NCBI RefSeq assembly: GCF_005889725.1
Contig: NZ_VCKX01000012.1
Span: 1 to 64,000 of the forward strand
DNA length: 64,000 nt
Direction of reading: 5' to 3'
Source: Nonomuraea zeae
Lineage (GTDB): Bacteria; Actinomycetota; Actinomycetes; Streptosporangiales; Streptosporangiaceae
Below are positions 25,835 to 33,832 of the stretch, piece by piece (the first letter of the stretch is position 1; every line of letters starts with the position of its first letter). The notes under the pieces are model-generated. The model searched no databases, was not told the DNA's origin, and worked only from the letters and a program-made list of their open reading frames with translations. Made by a program: the position numbers and the translations under genes.

Positions 25835-26862
25835 TCACCGGCAGCGCCGGGATGCTCGGCGGCAACCTGGCCCGCCGGCTCGTGCTCGACGGCCACGACG
25901 TGCTCGGGCTGGACCTGCGCCCCCAGGCGGACCCGCTGCTGGCGGCGGGGCACCGGATCTGCGACGTGCGCGACCTGCCGCTGATGACCGAGGCCATGAC
26001 CGGGGCGGACGCGGTCGTCCACTGCGCCGGCGCCCTGCCGAGCTACCCGGCCGAGCAGATCCACGACCTGATCGTCGTGGGCACCGGCACCGTCCTGGAG
26101 GCCGGGCGCCGGGCCGGCGTGCCGCGGCTGGTCCACATCTCCTCCACCGCCGTGTACGGGCTGCCGGCGCTCGTGCCCACGCCCGAGGACCATCCGCGCG
26201 AACCGGTCGACCCCTACACCAGGGCGAAGGCCGCGGCCGAGGAGCTGGCGGAGAAGTACCGGGCCGACGGCATGTGCGTGCCCATCCTGCGCCCCAAGAC
26301 CTTCCTCGGCCCCGGCCGGATGGGGCTGTTCGCGATGCTCTTCGAGTGGGCCGAGGAGGGCCGCAACTTCCCGGTGCTCGGCAGCGGGGACAAGCGCATC
26401 CAGATGTTCGCGATCGAGGACCTGGTGGACGCGGTGGCCCTCGTGCTCGACGCGCCGGCCGGCGTCGCCGACGACACCTACAACCTGGCCGCCGCCGAGT
26501 TCGGCACGCTGCGCGAGGACTTCCAGGCCGTTCTCGACGCGGCCGGCCACGGCAAGCGGGTCGTCTCGCTGCCCGCGGGACCCGCCCTGGCCGGGCTCCG
26601 GCTGCTGGAGCGCAGCCGGCTGTCCCCGGTGTACGGGCGGCTGGCGCGCAAGCTGCTCGCCGACTCCTACGTGAGCATCGACAAGGCCCGTGACCGGCTC
26701 GGCTTCCGTCCGCGGCTGTCCAACCAGGACGCGATCCTCCGCACGTACGCATGGTGGCGGGAACAGCGCGCGGCCGGCTCACCAGCCGTCTCATCGGGCG
26801 GTGCGACGAGCCGTGACGCGTGGCGGCAGGGCGCGCTGTCACTGGCGAAGGTCTTCTTCTGA
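25816..26862 (+). CDS. NAD-dependent epimerase/dehydratase (extended SDR)
   Basis: A 348-residue extended short-chain dehydrogenase of the nucleotide-sugar epimerase type. The Rossmann fingerprint is VTGSAGMLGGN at residues 7-17, catalytic Ser/Thr lie in HISSTAVYG, and the YxxxK pair is in DPYTRAKAAAE. The middle of the protein resembles UDP-hexose 4-epimerases and 3-beta-hydroxysteroid-like reductases. The substrate is unknown. ATG 25816 overlaps the aminotransferase end and has GAAGGTGGGG before it. A gap of 16 bases leads to the UbiA gene, so the three form one operon. Confidence 0.82.
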   Translation: MARRVVVTGSAGMLGGNLARRLVLDGHDVLGLDLRPQADPLLAAGHRICDVRDLPLMTEAMTGADAVVHCAGALPSYPAEQIHDLIVVGTGTVLEAGRRAGVPRLVHISSTAVYGLPALVPTPEDHPREPVDPYTRAKAAAEELAEKYRADGMCVPILRPKTFLGPGRMGLFAMLFEWAEEGRNFPVLGSGDKRIQMFAIEDLVDAVALVLDAPAGVADDTYNLAAAEFGTLREDFQAVLDAAGHGKRVVSLPAGPALAGLRLLERSRLSPVYGRLARKLLADSYVSIDKARDRLGFRPRLSNQDAILRTYAWWREQRAAGSPAVSSGGATSRDAWRQGALSLAKVFF

Positions 26863-26878
26863 GCTATCGGGGTAAAGC

Positions 26879-27862
26879 ATGCGCCTTGTCGAATCGCCAG
26901 ACGTTCCAGAGAGCCCGCAGCGTCAGGAGGCGGCGCAGGACCGGGCCGTGGGCGGCCGCAGGCACCTGGTCGCGGATCTGGCCGCCCTGATCCGCCCCTC
27001 CCACGCGGCCAAGGCGATCCTTCTCGTGCCCGTGGCGCTCATCGGCGCGCCCGCGCCCAGCCTGGCCGAGGTGGCCGGGGTCATCTGGGCCACCGTCGCG
27101 TTCATGATCGCCTCCGCCGCCGTCTACATCGGCAACGACATCGCCGACCGGCACCGCGACCGCCTGCATCCCGTCAAGCGCGAGCGCCCCATCGCGTCCG
27201 ACCGCGTGGGGGTGCTGACCGCGGGCGTCTGCTGCGCCGTCCTGCTGGCGATGCTCGCGGCCATCGTCGCCCGGGCGCCGGCGTCCTCCTGGCCGGTGCT
27301 GGTCTACCTCGTGCTCAACATCGCCTACAGCCGCCTGCTCAAGCACATCCCGCTGGTCGACGTGGGCACGGTCGCGGCCGGCTTCGTCCTGCGCGTCGTG
27401 CAGGGCTACGAGGTGACCGGAGACCGGGTGCCCGCCTGGCTGCTGATCACGGTGTTCTCGATGTCCCTGCTGCTGCTCATCGGCAAGCGCCGCCAGGAGC
27501 TGCTGGAGGCCGGGGCCGGCCACCGGCCCGCGCTGCGCGGCTACTCGATGGAGCTGACCAACTGGCTGCTGCAGATCGCCTCCGTGCTGGCGCTCGTCTC
27601 CGGCCTGATGTACCTGCGTGACGAGGGACCGTTCGGCCCGCAGCACGGCCAGACCGCGATGATGCTGTCCACTCCCTTCGCGCTCTTCGCCCTCTTCCGG
27701 TACCTGCAGATGCAGCTCGTGGAGAAGGAGGGCGGTGACCCGGTGCGGGTGCTGCTGCGCGACCGCGTCATGGTCGCGAACTCCATGTTGTGGGCCGCCG
27801 CCCTGGGCGTGATGCTCGTGCTCGTCCACCACCCGTCCCTGGCGGCACTTGTTCACCTATGA
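26879..27862 (+). CDS. UbiA-family prenyltransferase (decaprenyl-phosphate phosphoribosyltransferase-like)
   Basis: A 327-residue integral membrane enzyme with about eight helices. The first Asp-rich motif is in YIGNDIADRHRDRLHPVKR followed by RPIAS, and the second region is around SRLLKHIPLVDVGTVAAGF. These, with LRPSHAAK-like N-terminal charges, resemble decaprenyl-phosphate 5-phosphoribose synthase (Rv3806c type) more than quinone UbiA enzymes. That enzyme puts a sugar phosphate on polyprenyl phosphate in the arabinan precursor pathway. With the aminotransferase and epimerase it may make a polyprenyl-linked modified sugar for the glycosyltransferases downstream. That link is inference. ATG 26879. 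Confidence 0.78.
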   Translation: MRLVESPDVPESPQRQEAAQDRAVGGRRHLVADLAALIRPSHAAKAILLVPVALIGAPAPSLAEVAGVIWATVAFMIASAAVYIGNDIADRHRDRLHPVKRERPIASDRVGVLTAGVCCAVLLAMLAAIVARAPASSWPVLVYLVLNIAYSRLLKHIPLVDVGTVAAGFVLRVVQGYEVTGDRVPAWLLITVFSMSLLLLIGKRRQELLEAGAGHRPALRGYSMELTNWLLQIASVLALVSGLMYLRDEGPFGPQHGQTAMMLSTPFALFALFRYLQMQLVEKEGGDPVRVLLRDRVMVANSMLWAAALGVMLVLVHHPSLAALVHL

Positions 27863-27884
27863 GAACGATCGTGAGAGGAAGGCG

Positions 27885-28679
27885 ATGGACGTCCGCTTAC
27901 TGGGACCGGTCGAGGTGACCGCCGGCGACCGCTGCGTCCCCCTGGGACCACCCCAGCGACGCGCGGTGCTGGCCGCCCTGGCGATCGACGCCGACCGTCC
28001 CGTGTCGCTCGGCACGCTGATCGAGCGGGTCTGGGACGATCCGCCGGACCGGGCGACCGACTCGCTGTACGCCCACATCACCCGCCTGCGGCAGGCGCTC
28101 ACCGCCACCGGGATCGCCATCGAGCGCCGCAACGGCGGCTACGCCCTCGACGTGGACCCCGAACGGGTGGACGCCCACCGGTTCCGGCGGCTGGCCAAGC
28201 AGGCACAGCAACGCGCCTGCGACGACTTCGCCCGGGCCAGGCTGCTGGCCGAGGCGATGGACCTGTGGCGCGGCGCGCCGCTCACCGGCCTGCCCGGAGA
28301 GTGGGCCGCCCGCGTCCGGTACGGCATCGAGCAGCAGTTCGTCGGCGCCGTCGCCGCCTGGGCCCAGGCGCACCTGAGCCTGGGCCGCCCCGACATCGTG
28401 GTCACCGAGCTGACCCCGCTGGTGCCGCGCTACCCGCTCGCGGAGCCCCTGGCGAGCCTGCTGATGCGCGGCCTGTGCGCGCTCGGACGCGGCGCGGAGG
28501 CGGTGGCCCTGTACGCCCGCCTGCGCGGCTACCTCGCCGACCACCTGGGCATCGAGCCCGGACCGGAGCTGCGCGCGCTGCATCTGGGGATCCTGCGGGC
28601 CGGCACGGACCCGCTGCCCCGGCCGGCCGGGCGCCCCGGCCTGCTGTACGCCGCCCAGGTCGGCGGCCTCACCGGCTGA
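27885..28679 (+). CDS. Short SARP-family activator (SARP 2)
   Basis: A 264-residue SARP consisting only of the winged-helix domain (LLGPVEVTAG, RRAVLAALAIDADRPVS, SLYAHITRLRQAL) and the BTAD domain, ending at the IEPGPELRALHLGIL motif plus a short tail. This is the size of ActII-4/RedD-type pathway activators. Such proteins bind direct repeats with 11-bp spacing. ATG 27885 has GAGAGGAAGG before it. Codon 5 is TTA (27897-27899), typical of bldA-controlled activators. It follows the UbiA gene by 22 bases and overlaps the convergent EEP gene by 11 bases at the 3' end. Confidence 0.85.
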   Translation: MDVRLLGPVEVTAGDRCVPLGPPQRRAVLAALAIDADRPVSLGTLIERVWDDPPDRATDSLYAHITRLRQALTATGIAIERRNGGYALDVDPERVDAHRFRRLAKQAQQRACDDFARARLLAEAMDLWRGAPLTGLPGEWAARVRYGIEQQFVGAVAAWAQAHLSLGRPDIVVTELTPLVPRYPLAEPLASLLMRGLCALGRGAEAVALYARLRGYLADHLGIEPGPELRALHLGILRAGTDPLPRPAGRPGLLYAAQVGGLTG

Positions 28680-29862
28680 ACGAGATGACCAGCCGCTGCC
28701 CGCTGTGGTCGGACAGGCCGTCCGAGCGGACCAGCCGGTACTCGTGGACGGCGACCTCCTGCGTCGTGTACGCCCAGTCGATCCGCCACAGGGCTCCCAG
28801 GGTCCACCGGTCGTTCCAGGTGGCGGGGTAAAGCGAGCGCAGCGCCGGAGTGGCGTCGGCCATCCGCTCCGGCACCAGGCGCAGGATGCCCATCGCGGGC
28901 GAGGCGTTGAAGTCCCCGGCCAGGACGGCGGGCAGCGGGTTCGCCTGGATGTCGGCCGCGAGCGCGCGGAGGTTGGCCGCGCGGGCCTCGTGCTGCGCGC
29001 GGTTGAGCCGGGAAAGGCCGAGGCCGCCGGCGGACCCGCCGACCGGCGAGTTGATGTGCGAGTTGTAGAACGAGACGGTCCGGCTCCCGACCCGCAGGTC
29101 CGTGCGCAGCGTCTTCACCGTGTGGAAGCCGGGCCAGTCGGAGCCGGGCGGCACGGGCGCGGCGTGCTCGGGCGCGTGCGGGCGCAGGTCGAGGCCGCGC
29201 TCCAGGACGATCGGGAACCGCGACAGCGTCACCAGCTCGCTCGCCGCGGCGATGTGGAACCCGGGGAACTCCCCGCGCAGCCGGTCCAGGTCGTTCACCC
29301 GGATCGGCCGGGAGTCCGCGCCGAAGTAGACGTACTCCTGCAGCAGCAGCACGTCGGCGTCCTGGGCGCGGAGGTAGCGGTAGAAGGCGGCGACGTCCCG
29401 CGGGGGCGTGCCGGTGGGCGGGGGCAGCTGGCGGCCCACGGGCTGGTCCCAGTACCAGGTGTTCCAGGAGAAGACCTTGATCGCGTCCGCCGGAGCCGGG
29501 TCGGCGCGATGCCACAGCGCGGCCGGGTTGAGCCCGCTCGCGCCCCCGCCCAGCGTCAAGGCCGCCAGCGCCACCGCGACGGCCGCCCGGCGGGCGCGGC
29601 GCGCCGCCAGGGCCGCGCCGAGCAGCGCCACGGGGACGGCCGCCAGCGCCAGCGGCGGGACGAGCTCGGGGAGCTGCCACCACCACACGCGGCCGGACAG
29701 GGCGTGGTGCGCGGCCACGAACACCAGCCAGGCGCTCGCCGCGCACAGCACCAGCGGGACCCTCCGGCGGGCTCCAGGGGCGCGCCGGAGGTCGCGCGGG
29801 CGCGTCGCGGGCCCGCGCTCCTGGCGGGCCGGGCCGAACAGCGCCCGGAGCGGAGCCGTCAC
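28669..29862 (-). CDS. Membrane-anchored endonuclease/exonuclease/phosphatase (EEP) family protein, copy A
   Basis: A 397-residue protein with two or three N-terminal hydrophobic helices (LVLCAASAWLVFVAAHH; PPLALAAVPVALLGAALA) and a C-terminal EEP domain, probably on the outer face. The EEP residues are present: Asn in FSWNTW, Glu in LLLQEYVYF, His in YNSHIN, Asp/Asn in AGDFNASP and the final Asp-His in GLSDHSGQ. EEP proteins hydrolyse phosphodiesters; here a lipid or glycan phosphodiester is likelier than nucleic acid. GTG 29862 overlaps the previous stop as GTGA. A homologue lies at 33833-35056. Confidence 0.8.
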   Translation of the reverse strand: MTAPLRALFGPARQERGPATRPRDLRRAPGARRRVPLVLCAASAWLVFVAAHHALSGRVWWWQLPELVPPLALAAVPVALLGAALAARRARRAAVAVALAALTLGGGASGLNPAALWHRADPAPADAIKVFSWNTWYWDQPVGRQLPPPTGTPPRDVAAFYRYLRAQDADVLLLQEYVYFGADSRPIRVNDLDRLRGEFPGFHIAAASELVTLSRFPIVLERGLDLRPHAPEHAAPVPPGSDWPGFHTVKTLRTDLRVGSRTVSFYNSHINSPVGGSAGGLGLSRLNRAQHEARAANLRALAADIQANPLPAVLAGDFNASPAMGILRLVPERMADATPALRSLYPATWNDRWTLGALWRIDWAYTTQEVAVHEYRLVRSDGLSDHSGQRLVISFSR

Positions 29863-30902
29863 GTGGCCGCCTCGCCGGCGGCCGGGTGGCGCAGGGTCAG
29901 GTCGGTGTCGTAGAGCCGGCGGAACCTGGCCGAGCACAGCCACCGGGCGACCCCGGCGGCCACCCCGGCGGCGATGGTCACGTTCACCAGGAAGTGCACG
30001 GCGCCGAAGTAGAGCAGGAACAGCGGGCCGCGCCTGCGCAGCACGAAGCGGTACATGCCGAGGTCGGCCAGCAGCGACCCGGCCAGGGCGAGTGCCGCGA
30101 GCGCGGCGCCGGCCGGGCCGAGCACGATCGCCGACAGCGCCGCGGCCACCGCCGCCAGCGCGGCGAGGCTGCCGCCGGCCCGGCTGGAGGTCTCGAACCC
30201 GCGGGCGAAGCGGCGCCGGCGCGCGTACAGCGGCACCCGGGCGCGCCCCCGCCGGTACAGCTTGCGCAGCAGCCTGAACAGCTTGTCGTCGTGATCGTGC
30301 CGCGAGCGCACCGCGGTGGTGAGCACCATCTCGTAGCGCTGGGTGAGGCGGTGGCCGTAGTCGACCTCCTCGGTCTCGCGCAGGCGCGGGTTGAACGGCC
30401 CGACGTCGTCGAACACGCGGCGCGGCATCGCCATCAGCGCCGGGAACAGGAACGAGATGGGCCCTTCGGAGCTGGCCGTCCAGTAGTGGTACTGCAGCGC
30501 CCGGTACTCCTCGACGAGGCTGTCACGGATCAGCGGCTCGGGGTCGTGGATGCTGCACACCGCGCCGAGCCCGGGATCGGCGGCGAGCATGCCCACCGCC
30601 ACCTCGACGGCGTCGGGGTAGGGGGCCACGTCGGAGTCCACGAACATCAGGATCTCACCGCGCGCGTGCGCGACGCCGAGGTTCCGCGCGCCGGCCACGC
30701 CCAGGTTGCGTTCCGTACGGATCACCCGCACGCCGAGCTCCCACGCGACCTCGACCGAGTCGTCGGTGCTGCCGTCGTCCACGACGATCAGCTCGATCGG
30801 CCGGTAGGTCTGCGCCCGCATCGCGAGCAGGCACAGCTTCAGCGAGGCGGCGTAGTTGTAGTTGGGCACGATCGCCGACACGAGGGGGCCTTGCTCGGTC
30901 AT
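29859..30902 (-). CDS. Family-2 glycosyltransferase, copy A
   Basis: A 347-residue GT2 enzyme. The nucleotide-sugar half is at residues 8-230, with VPNYNYAASL, the Asp pair in VVDDGS (D42-D43) and DxD-type VDSD at 88-91. The acceptor side includes LRETEEVDYGHRLTQRY. Two to four hydrophobic helices at the C-terminus (about 245-325) anchor it to the membrane. Such proteins usually transfer a sugar to a polyprenyl or glycan acceptor on the cytoplasmic face. It lies three bases after copy B, with which it shares the RSRHDHDDKL-like motif, suggesting duplication. Confidence 0.85.
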   Translation of the reverse strand: MTEQGPLVSAIVPNYNYAASLKLCLLAMRAQTYRPIELIVVDDGSTDDSVEVAWELGVRVIRTERNLGVAGARNLGVAHARGEILMFVDSDVAPYPDAVEVAVGMLAADPGLGAVCSIHDPEPLIRDSLVEEYRALQYHYWTASSEGPISFLFPALMAMPRRVFDDVGPFNPRLRETEEVDYGHRLTQRYEMVLTTAVRSRHDHDDKLFRLLRKLYRRGRARVPLYARRRRFARGFETSSRAGGSLAALAAVAAALSAIVLGPAGAALAALALAGSLLADLGMYRFVLRRRGPLFLLYFGAVHFLVNVTIAAGVAAGVARWLCSARFRRLYDTDLTLRHPAAGEAAT

Positions 30903-30905
30903 CGC

Positions 30906-31937
30906 TCACACCCCGGCCGACGCGGAAGGGGCGGGCAGGTCGTACGTGCGGCGGAACCGGCTGGACAGCAGGCACTGGGCCGCGCCGGCGAACACCGCCA
31001 CCGCGACGGTGACGTTCACCAGGAAGTGCACGGCCGTGAAGTACAGGGTGAAGCGCGGGCCGGCGTAGCTCCACACGAAGCGGTACATGCCCAGGTCCGC
31101 CGCCACCGAGCCGGCCAGCAGCACGAGCGGCGCGGCCAGCCAGACCGGGCCGAGCACCACGGGCAGGGGCGCGGTGAGCACGGCGAACAGGGCGGCGAGC
31201 GAGCCCCAGCCGCGGCTGCTGTTGGTGGGGCCGCCGTTGAAGTCCGGGCGGCGCAGGTACAGCGGGATGTGCAGGCGCGCGCGGTGGAAGAACTTCGACA
31301 GCACCACCTTGAGCCGGTCGTCGTGGTCGTGCCGGCCCCTGATCCTGTTGTCCAGCACGATGCGGTAGCGCTGGGTGACGCGGTGGCCGTACTCGGCGTT
31401 CTCGCTGTGGCGCAGCGCGGGGTTGAGCGGCCCCACCTCGCGGAAGACCTCGGCCCGCATGGCGAAGAGCGCGGAGTAGATCGTGGTGATCTCGCCCTCG
31501 TCGCCGGAGATCCAGTAGTGCAGCTGGAGGCTGCGGTAGCGCTCCACGAGGCTGTCGGGGATGAGCGGCTCCGGGTCGTAGGTGCCGCACACCACCCCCA
31601 GGGTGGGATCGGCGGTGAGCAGGTCCACCGCGTGCTCGACCACGTCCTCGGCCAGCGCCAGGTCCGAGTCGAGGAAGAACAGCACCTCTCCGCGCGCGTG
31701 CTCGACGCCGAGGTTGCGCGCCGCCGGGGCGCCGATGTTGGTGTCGGTGACCACGACCCGCGCCCCGTGCCGGCGGGCGATCTGCACCGAGTCGTCGGTG
31801 CTGCGGTCGTCGACGACGATCACCTCGATCCGCGGGTACGTCTGCCGCTCCAGCGCGCTCAGGCACAGGCCGAGCGTGCGGGCGTAGTTGTAGTTCGGCA
31901 CGATGACCGAGACCAGAGGCGGTGCCTGCGGCGTCAT
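30906..31937 (-). CDS. Family-2 glycosyltransferase, copy B
   Basis: A 343-residue GT2 with the same design as its neighbour: VPNYNYARTL, VVDDRSTDD, FFLDSDLA, then an ED/Q-type acceptor segment SENAEYGHRVTQRYR and C-terminal helices from about residue 250. ATG 31937 overlaps the sulfotransferase stop as ATGA, with GAGGGG upstream. Copies A, B and C form one minus-strand operon with the sulfotransferase and EEP genes. Confidence 0.85.
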   Translation of the reverse strand: MTPQAPPLVSVIVPNYNYARTLGLCLSALERQTYPRIEVIVVDDRSTDDSVQIARRHGARVVVTDTNIGAPAARNLGVEHARGEVLFFLDSDLALAEDVVEHAVDLLTADPTLGVVCGTYDPEPLIPDSLVERYRSLQLHYWISGDEGEITTIYSALFAMRAEVFREVGPLNPALRHSENAEYGHRVTQRYRIVLDNRIRGRHDHDDRLKVVLSKFFHRARLHIPLYLRRPDFNGGPTNSSRGWGSLAALFAVLTAPLPVVLGPVWLAAPLVLLAGSVAADLGMYRFVWSYAGPRFTLYFTAVHFLVNVTVAVAVFAGAAQCLLSSRFRRTYDLPAPSASAGV

Positions 31938-32635
31938 CGGTGCTCCCCTCTCCTTGTCCGGCGCAGTAACAGTGGCAGGGGCCGGCCCAGGCCGCTCCTG
32001 GTGAAGTCCGAGGCCGCGTTCACCCGGGGGAAGGGCTCGGCCGGGACCGGGACCTCGAGGAACTCGCACAGCGGGCCCCAGCCGTCGGCGACGTCGAAGA
32101 CGAGCAGCCGCTCGGCCGGGACGGCGGCGATCACCCTGGCCGCGTGCTCCTCGAACAGCTGGACGGCCCGTCCGGGCGCCCGGTCGGCGGGTGTGGCGAA
32201 GGTCCGCGCGTCGAGGGTCGTGTCGACCATCCTGACGAACGCGGCGAGGTCGGTGCCGAGCAGCGTCGACAGCAGGACGGCGGCCCGGCCCGGCAGCGAT
32301 TCGATGCGCCGCCGCTGGGCGAACAGGGTCCGCTGCATGCTGGCCAGCCAGCGGTCCGGGTCGCGCGTGGTGAGGATGACCTTGGCCTTCGGGTAGTGCC
32401 CGGCGAGCTGCTCCCAGTAGGCGGAGGTCGGCCCGTCCACGCACGACTCGTACCCGACGAGCAGCCGGTCCCAGTTCACCTCGCCGGGCGCGGCGGCGGC
32501 CAGCCACGACCTGATCTGCTGGGGGTGGGCGAACACGTCCACCATGTGGTGGCACGGCCCGAGGCCGAGCCGCTCCAGCGCCGTCTTGAGCGAGAGCGTT
32601 CCCGTCCGGCCGAAGCCGGTGCCGATGATCTGCAT
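31934..32635 (-). CDS. Sulfotransferase family protein
   Basis: A 233-residue protein of the Sulfotransfer_4 type (PF17784). The PAPS 5'-phosphosulfate loop is visible as GTGFGRTGTLSLKTAL at residues 5-20. ILTTRDPDRWLASMQRT supplies the 3'-phosphate-binding Arg/Ser segment. It would move sulfate from PAPS to a hydroxyl. Placed between glycosyltransferases, its acceptor is probably a sugar of the same glycan or glycolipid. It starts seven bases after copy C ends; no signal peptide. Confidence 0.75.
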   Translation of the reverse strand: MQIIGTGFGRTGTLSLKTALERLGLGPCHHMVDVFAHPQQIRSWLAAAAPGEVNWDRLLVGYESCVDGPTSAYWEQLAGHYPKAKVILTTRDPDRWLASMQRTLFAQRRRIESLPGRAAVLLSTLLGTDLAAFVRMVDTTLDARTFATPADRAPGRAVQLFEEHAARVIAAVPAERLLVFDVADGWGPLCEFLEVPVPAEPFPRVNAASDFTRSGLGRPLPLLLRRTRRGEHR

Positions 32636-32641
32636 GGCCGG

Positions 32642-33661
32642 TCAGTCCTGGCCCGCGAGAATCCGGGCGGGCTTCTCCAGCCGGGTGAGCGCGAACCCCT
32701 CCAGGACGCCCACCGCTCCGCCGAGCGCGCCGGTGAAGGTGACGGCGAGGTGCACGCCGGAGAAGTACAGGCCGAACGCCAGGCCCCGCTGGGTGCAGGC
32801 GAAGCGGTAGGTCCCCGCGTCCAGGGCCATGGCGGCGGCGACGAGCGCGGGCGAGACGAGCGCGCCGGCGCGGCCCGCCGCCGCGGGCAGGACGAGGGGC
32901 AGGGCGAGCGCGGGGACGGCGGCGAGCAGCAGGACGCCGCCGATCGCGCGCGGCACGGAGTCGCCGGGCGTCTCCCCCTTGCGCCAGTCCAGCGCGCTCA
33001 TGCGGGCGCGGCGGAACACCTTGCGCAGGATCGTCCGCACGGTGGCGTCGTGGTCCTTGCGTCCGCGGATCGCGTCGCTCAGCTTCACCTGGTACGACCG
33101 CGTCACGCGGACGCGGTAGTCGGAGGAGACGGTCTCGCGCAGCCGGGGGTCGAAGGGGCCGACCTCGGCGAACACCTTGGCGGGGACCGCCAGCACGGCC
33201 GCGTGCAACTCGAGCGTCGGCCGGTGGGCGGGCATCCACCAGCGGTGCATCTGCAGGGCGCGGTACTGGGAGGCCAGGCTCTGCGAGACCAGCGACTCGG
33301 GCCGCAGGATGCCGCCCAGGGCGCCGATCCGCGGGTGGGCGTCCAGGACGCGGACCGCGTTCTCGACGGCGTCCGGGTCGAGGGCGATGTCGGCGTCGAG
33401 GAAGAACAGGATCTCCCCGGTGGCGTGCTCGGCGCCGAGATTGCGCGCGGGGGTCGGGCCGCCGTTGACCTTGGTGCGTACCACCTTGGCGCCCTTGGCC
33501 GCGGCCACCTGCGCCACGTCCTCGGTGCCGCAGTCATCCACCACGATGACCTCGATATACGGATAAGTCTGCTCTTCGACCGCAGCCAGGCAGAGTCGTA
33601 ACACGTCGGACCGGTTGTAGCTGGGGATGATGACCGAGACTAGCGGGTGCTCCCGACTCAT
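32642..33661 (-). CDS. Family-2 glycosyltransferase, copy C
   Basis: A 339-residue GT2, first gene of the minus-strand envelope operon. It has SVIIPSYNRSDVLRL, the Asp pair in VVDDCGTED, DxD-like FFLDADIA and the acceptor segment LRETVSSDYRVRVTRSY. Helices near the C-terminus (about 235-320) contain LLAAVPALALPLVLPAA. The start is ATG 33661, with GGAG about eight bases upstream. An in-frame ATG at 33673 is less well placed. Confidence 0.85.
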   Translation of the reverse strand: MSREHPLVSVIIPSYNRSDVLRLCLAAVEEQTYPYIEVIVVDDCGTEDVAQVAAAKGAKVVRTKVNGGPTPARNLGAEHATGEILFFLDADIALDPDAVENAVRVLDAHPRIGALGGILRPESLVSQSLASQYRALQMHRWWMPAHRPTLELHAAVLAVPAKVFAEVGPFDPRLRETVSSDYRVRVTRSYQVKLSDAIRGRKDHDATVRTILRKVFRRARMSALDWRKGETPGDSVPRAIGGVLLLAAVPALALPLVLPAAAGRAGALVSPALVAAAMALDAGTYRFACTQRGLAFGLYFSGVHLAVTFTGALGGAVGVLEGFALTRLEKPARILAGQD

Positions 33662-33701
33662 GATGTGCTCCATTGGCCGTGCGAGACCTCGTGTCCGGTT
33701 C

Positions 33702-33800
33702 ACGCTAGGCACAGCGGCTTGTCCCATTCTTGTCGCGCCGCACGCGCCTGCCCGGCCGCCGCCCGCTGACAAGGATGCGACAAGGACCACTGAGTACGTT
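33702..33800. promoter_or_regulatory. Mirror-image divergent promoters with 11-bp-spaced direct repeats
   Basis: On the + strand, GACAAG occurs at 33768-33773 and 33779-33784, followed ten bases later by TACGTT (33795-33800). On the - strand the same arrangement occurs: GACAAG at 33734-33729 and 33723-33718, then ten bases, then TAGCGT (33707-33702). Each direction thus has GACAAG-N5-GACAAG-N10-TAnnnT. Direct repeats with an 11-bp period just upstream of the -10 are how SARP and PhoP/OmpR-type activators bind. Two SARPs and one response regulator are in the window. Confidence 0.65.
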
Positions 33801-33832
33801 CGGCACCGGACCACCCACCGAGGACGGTGTCG

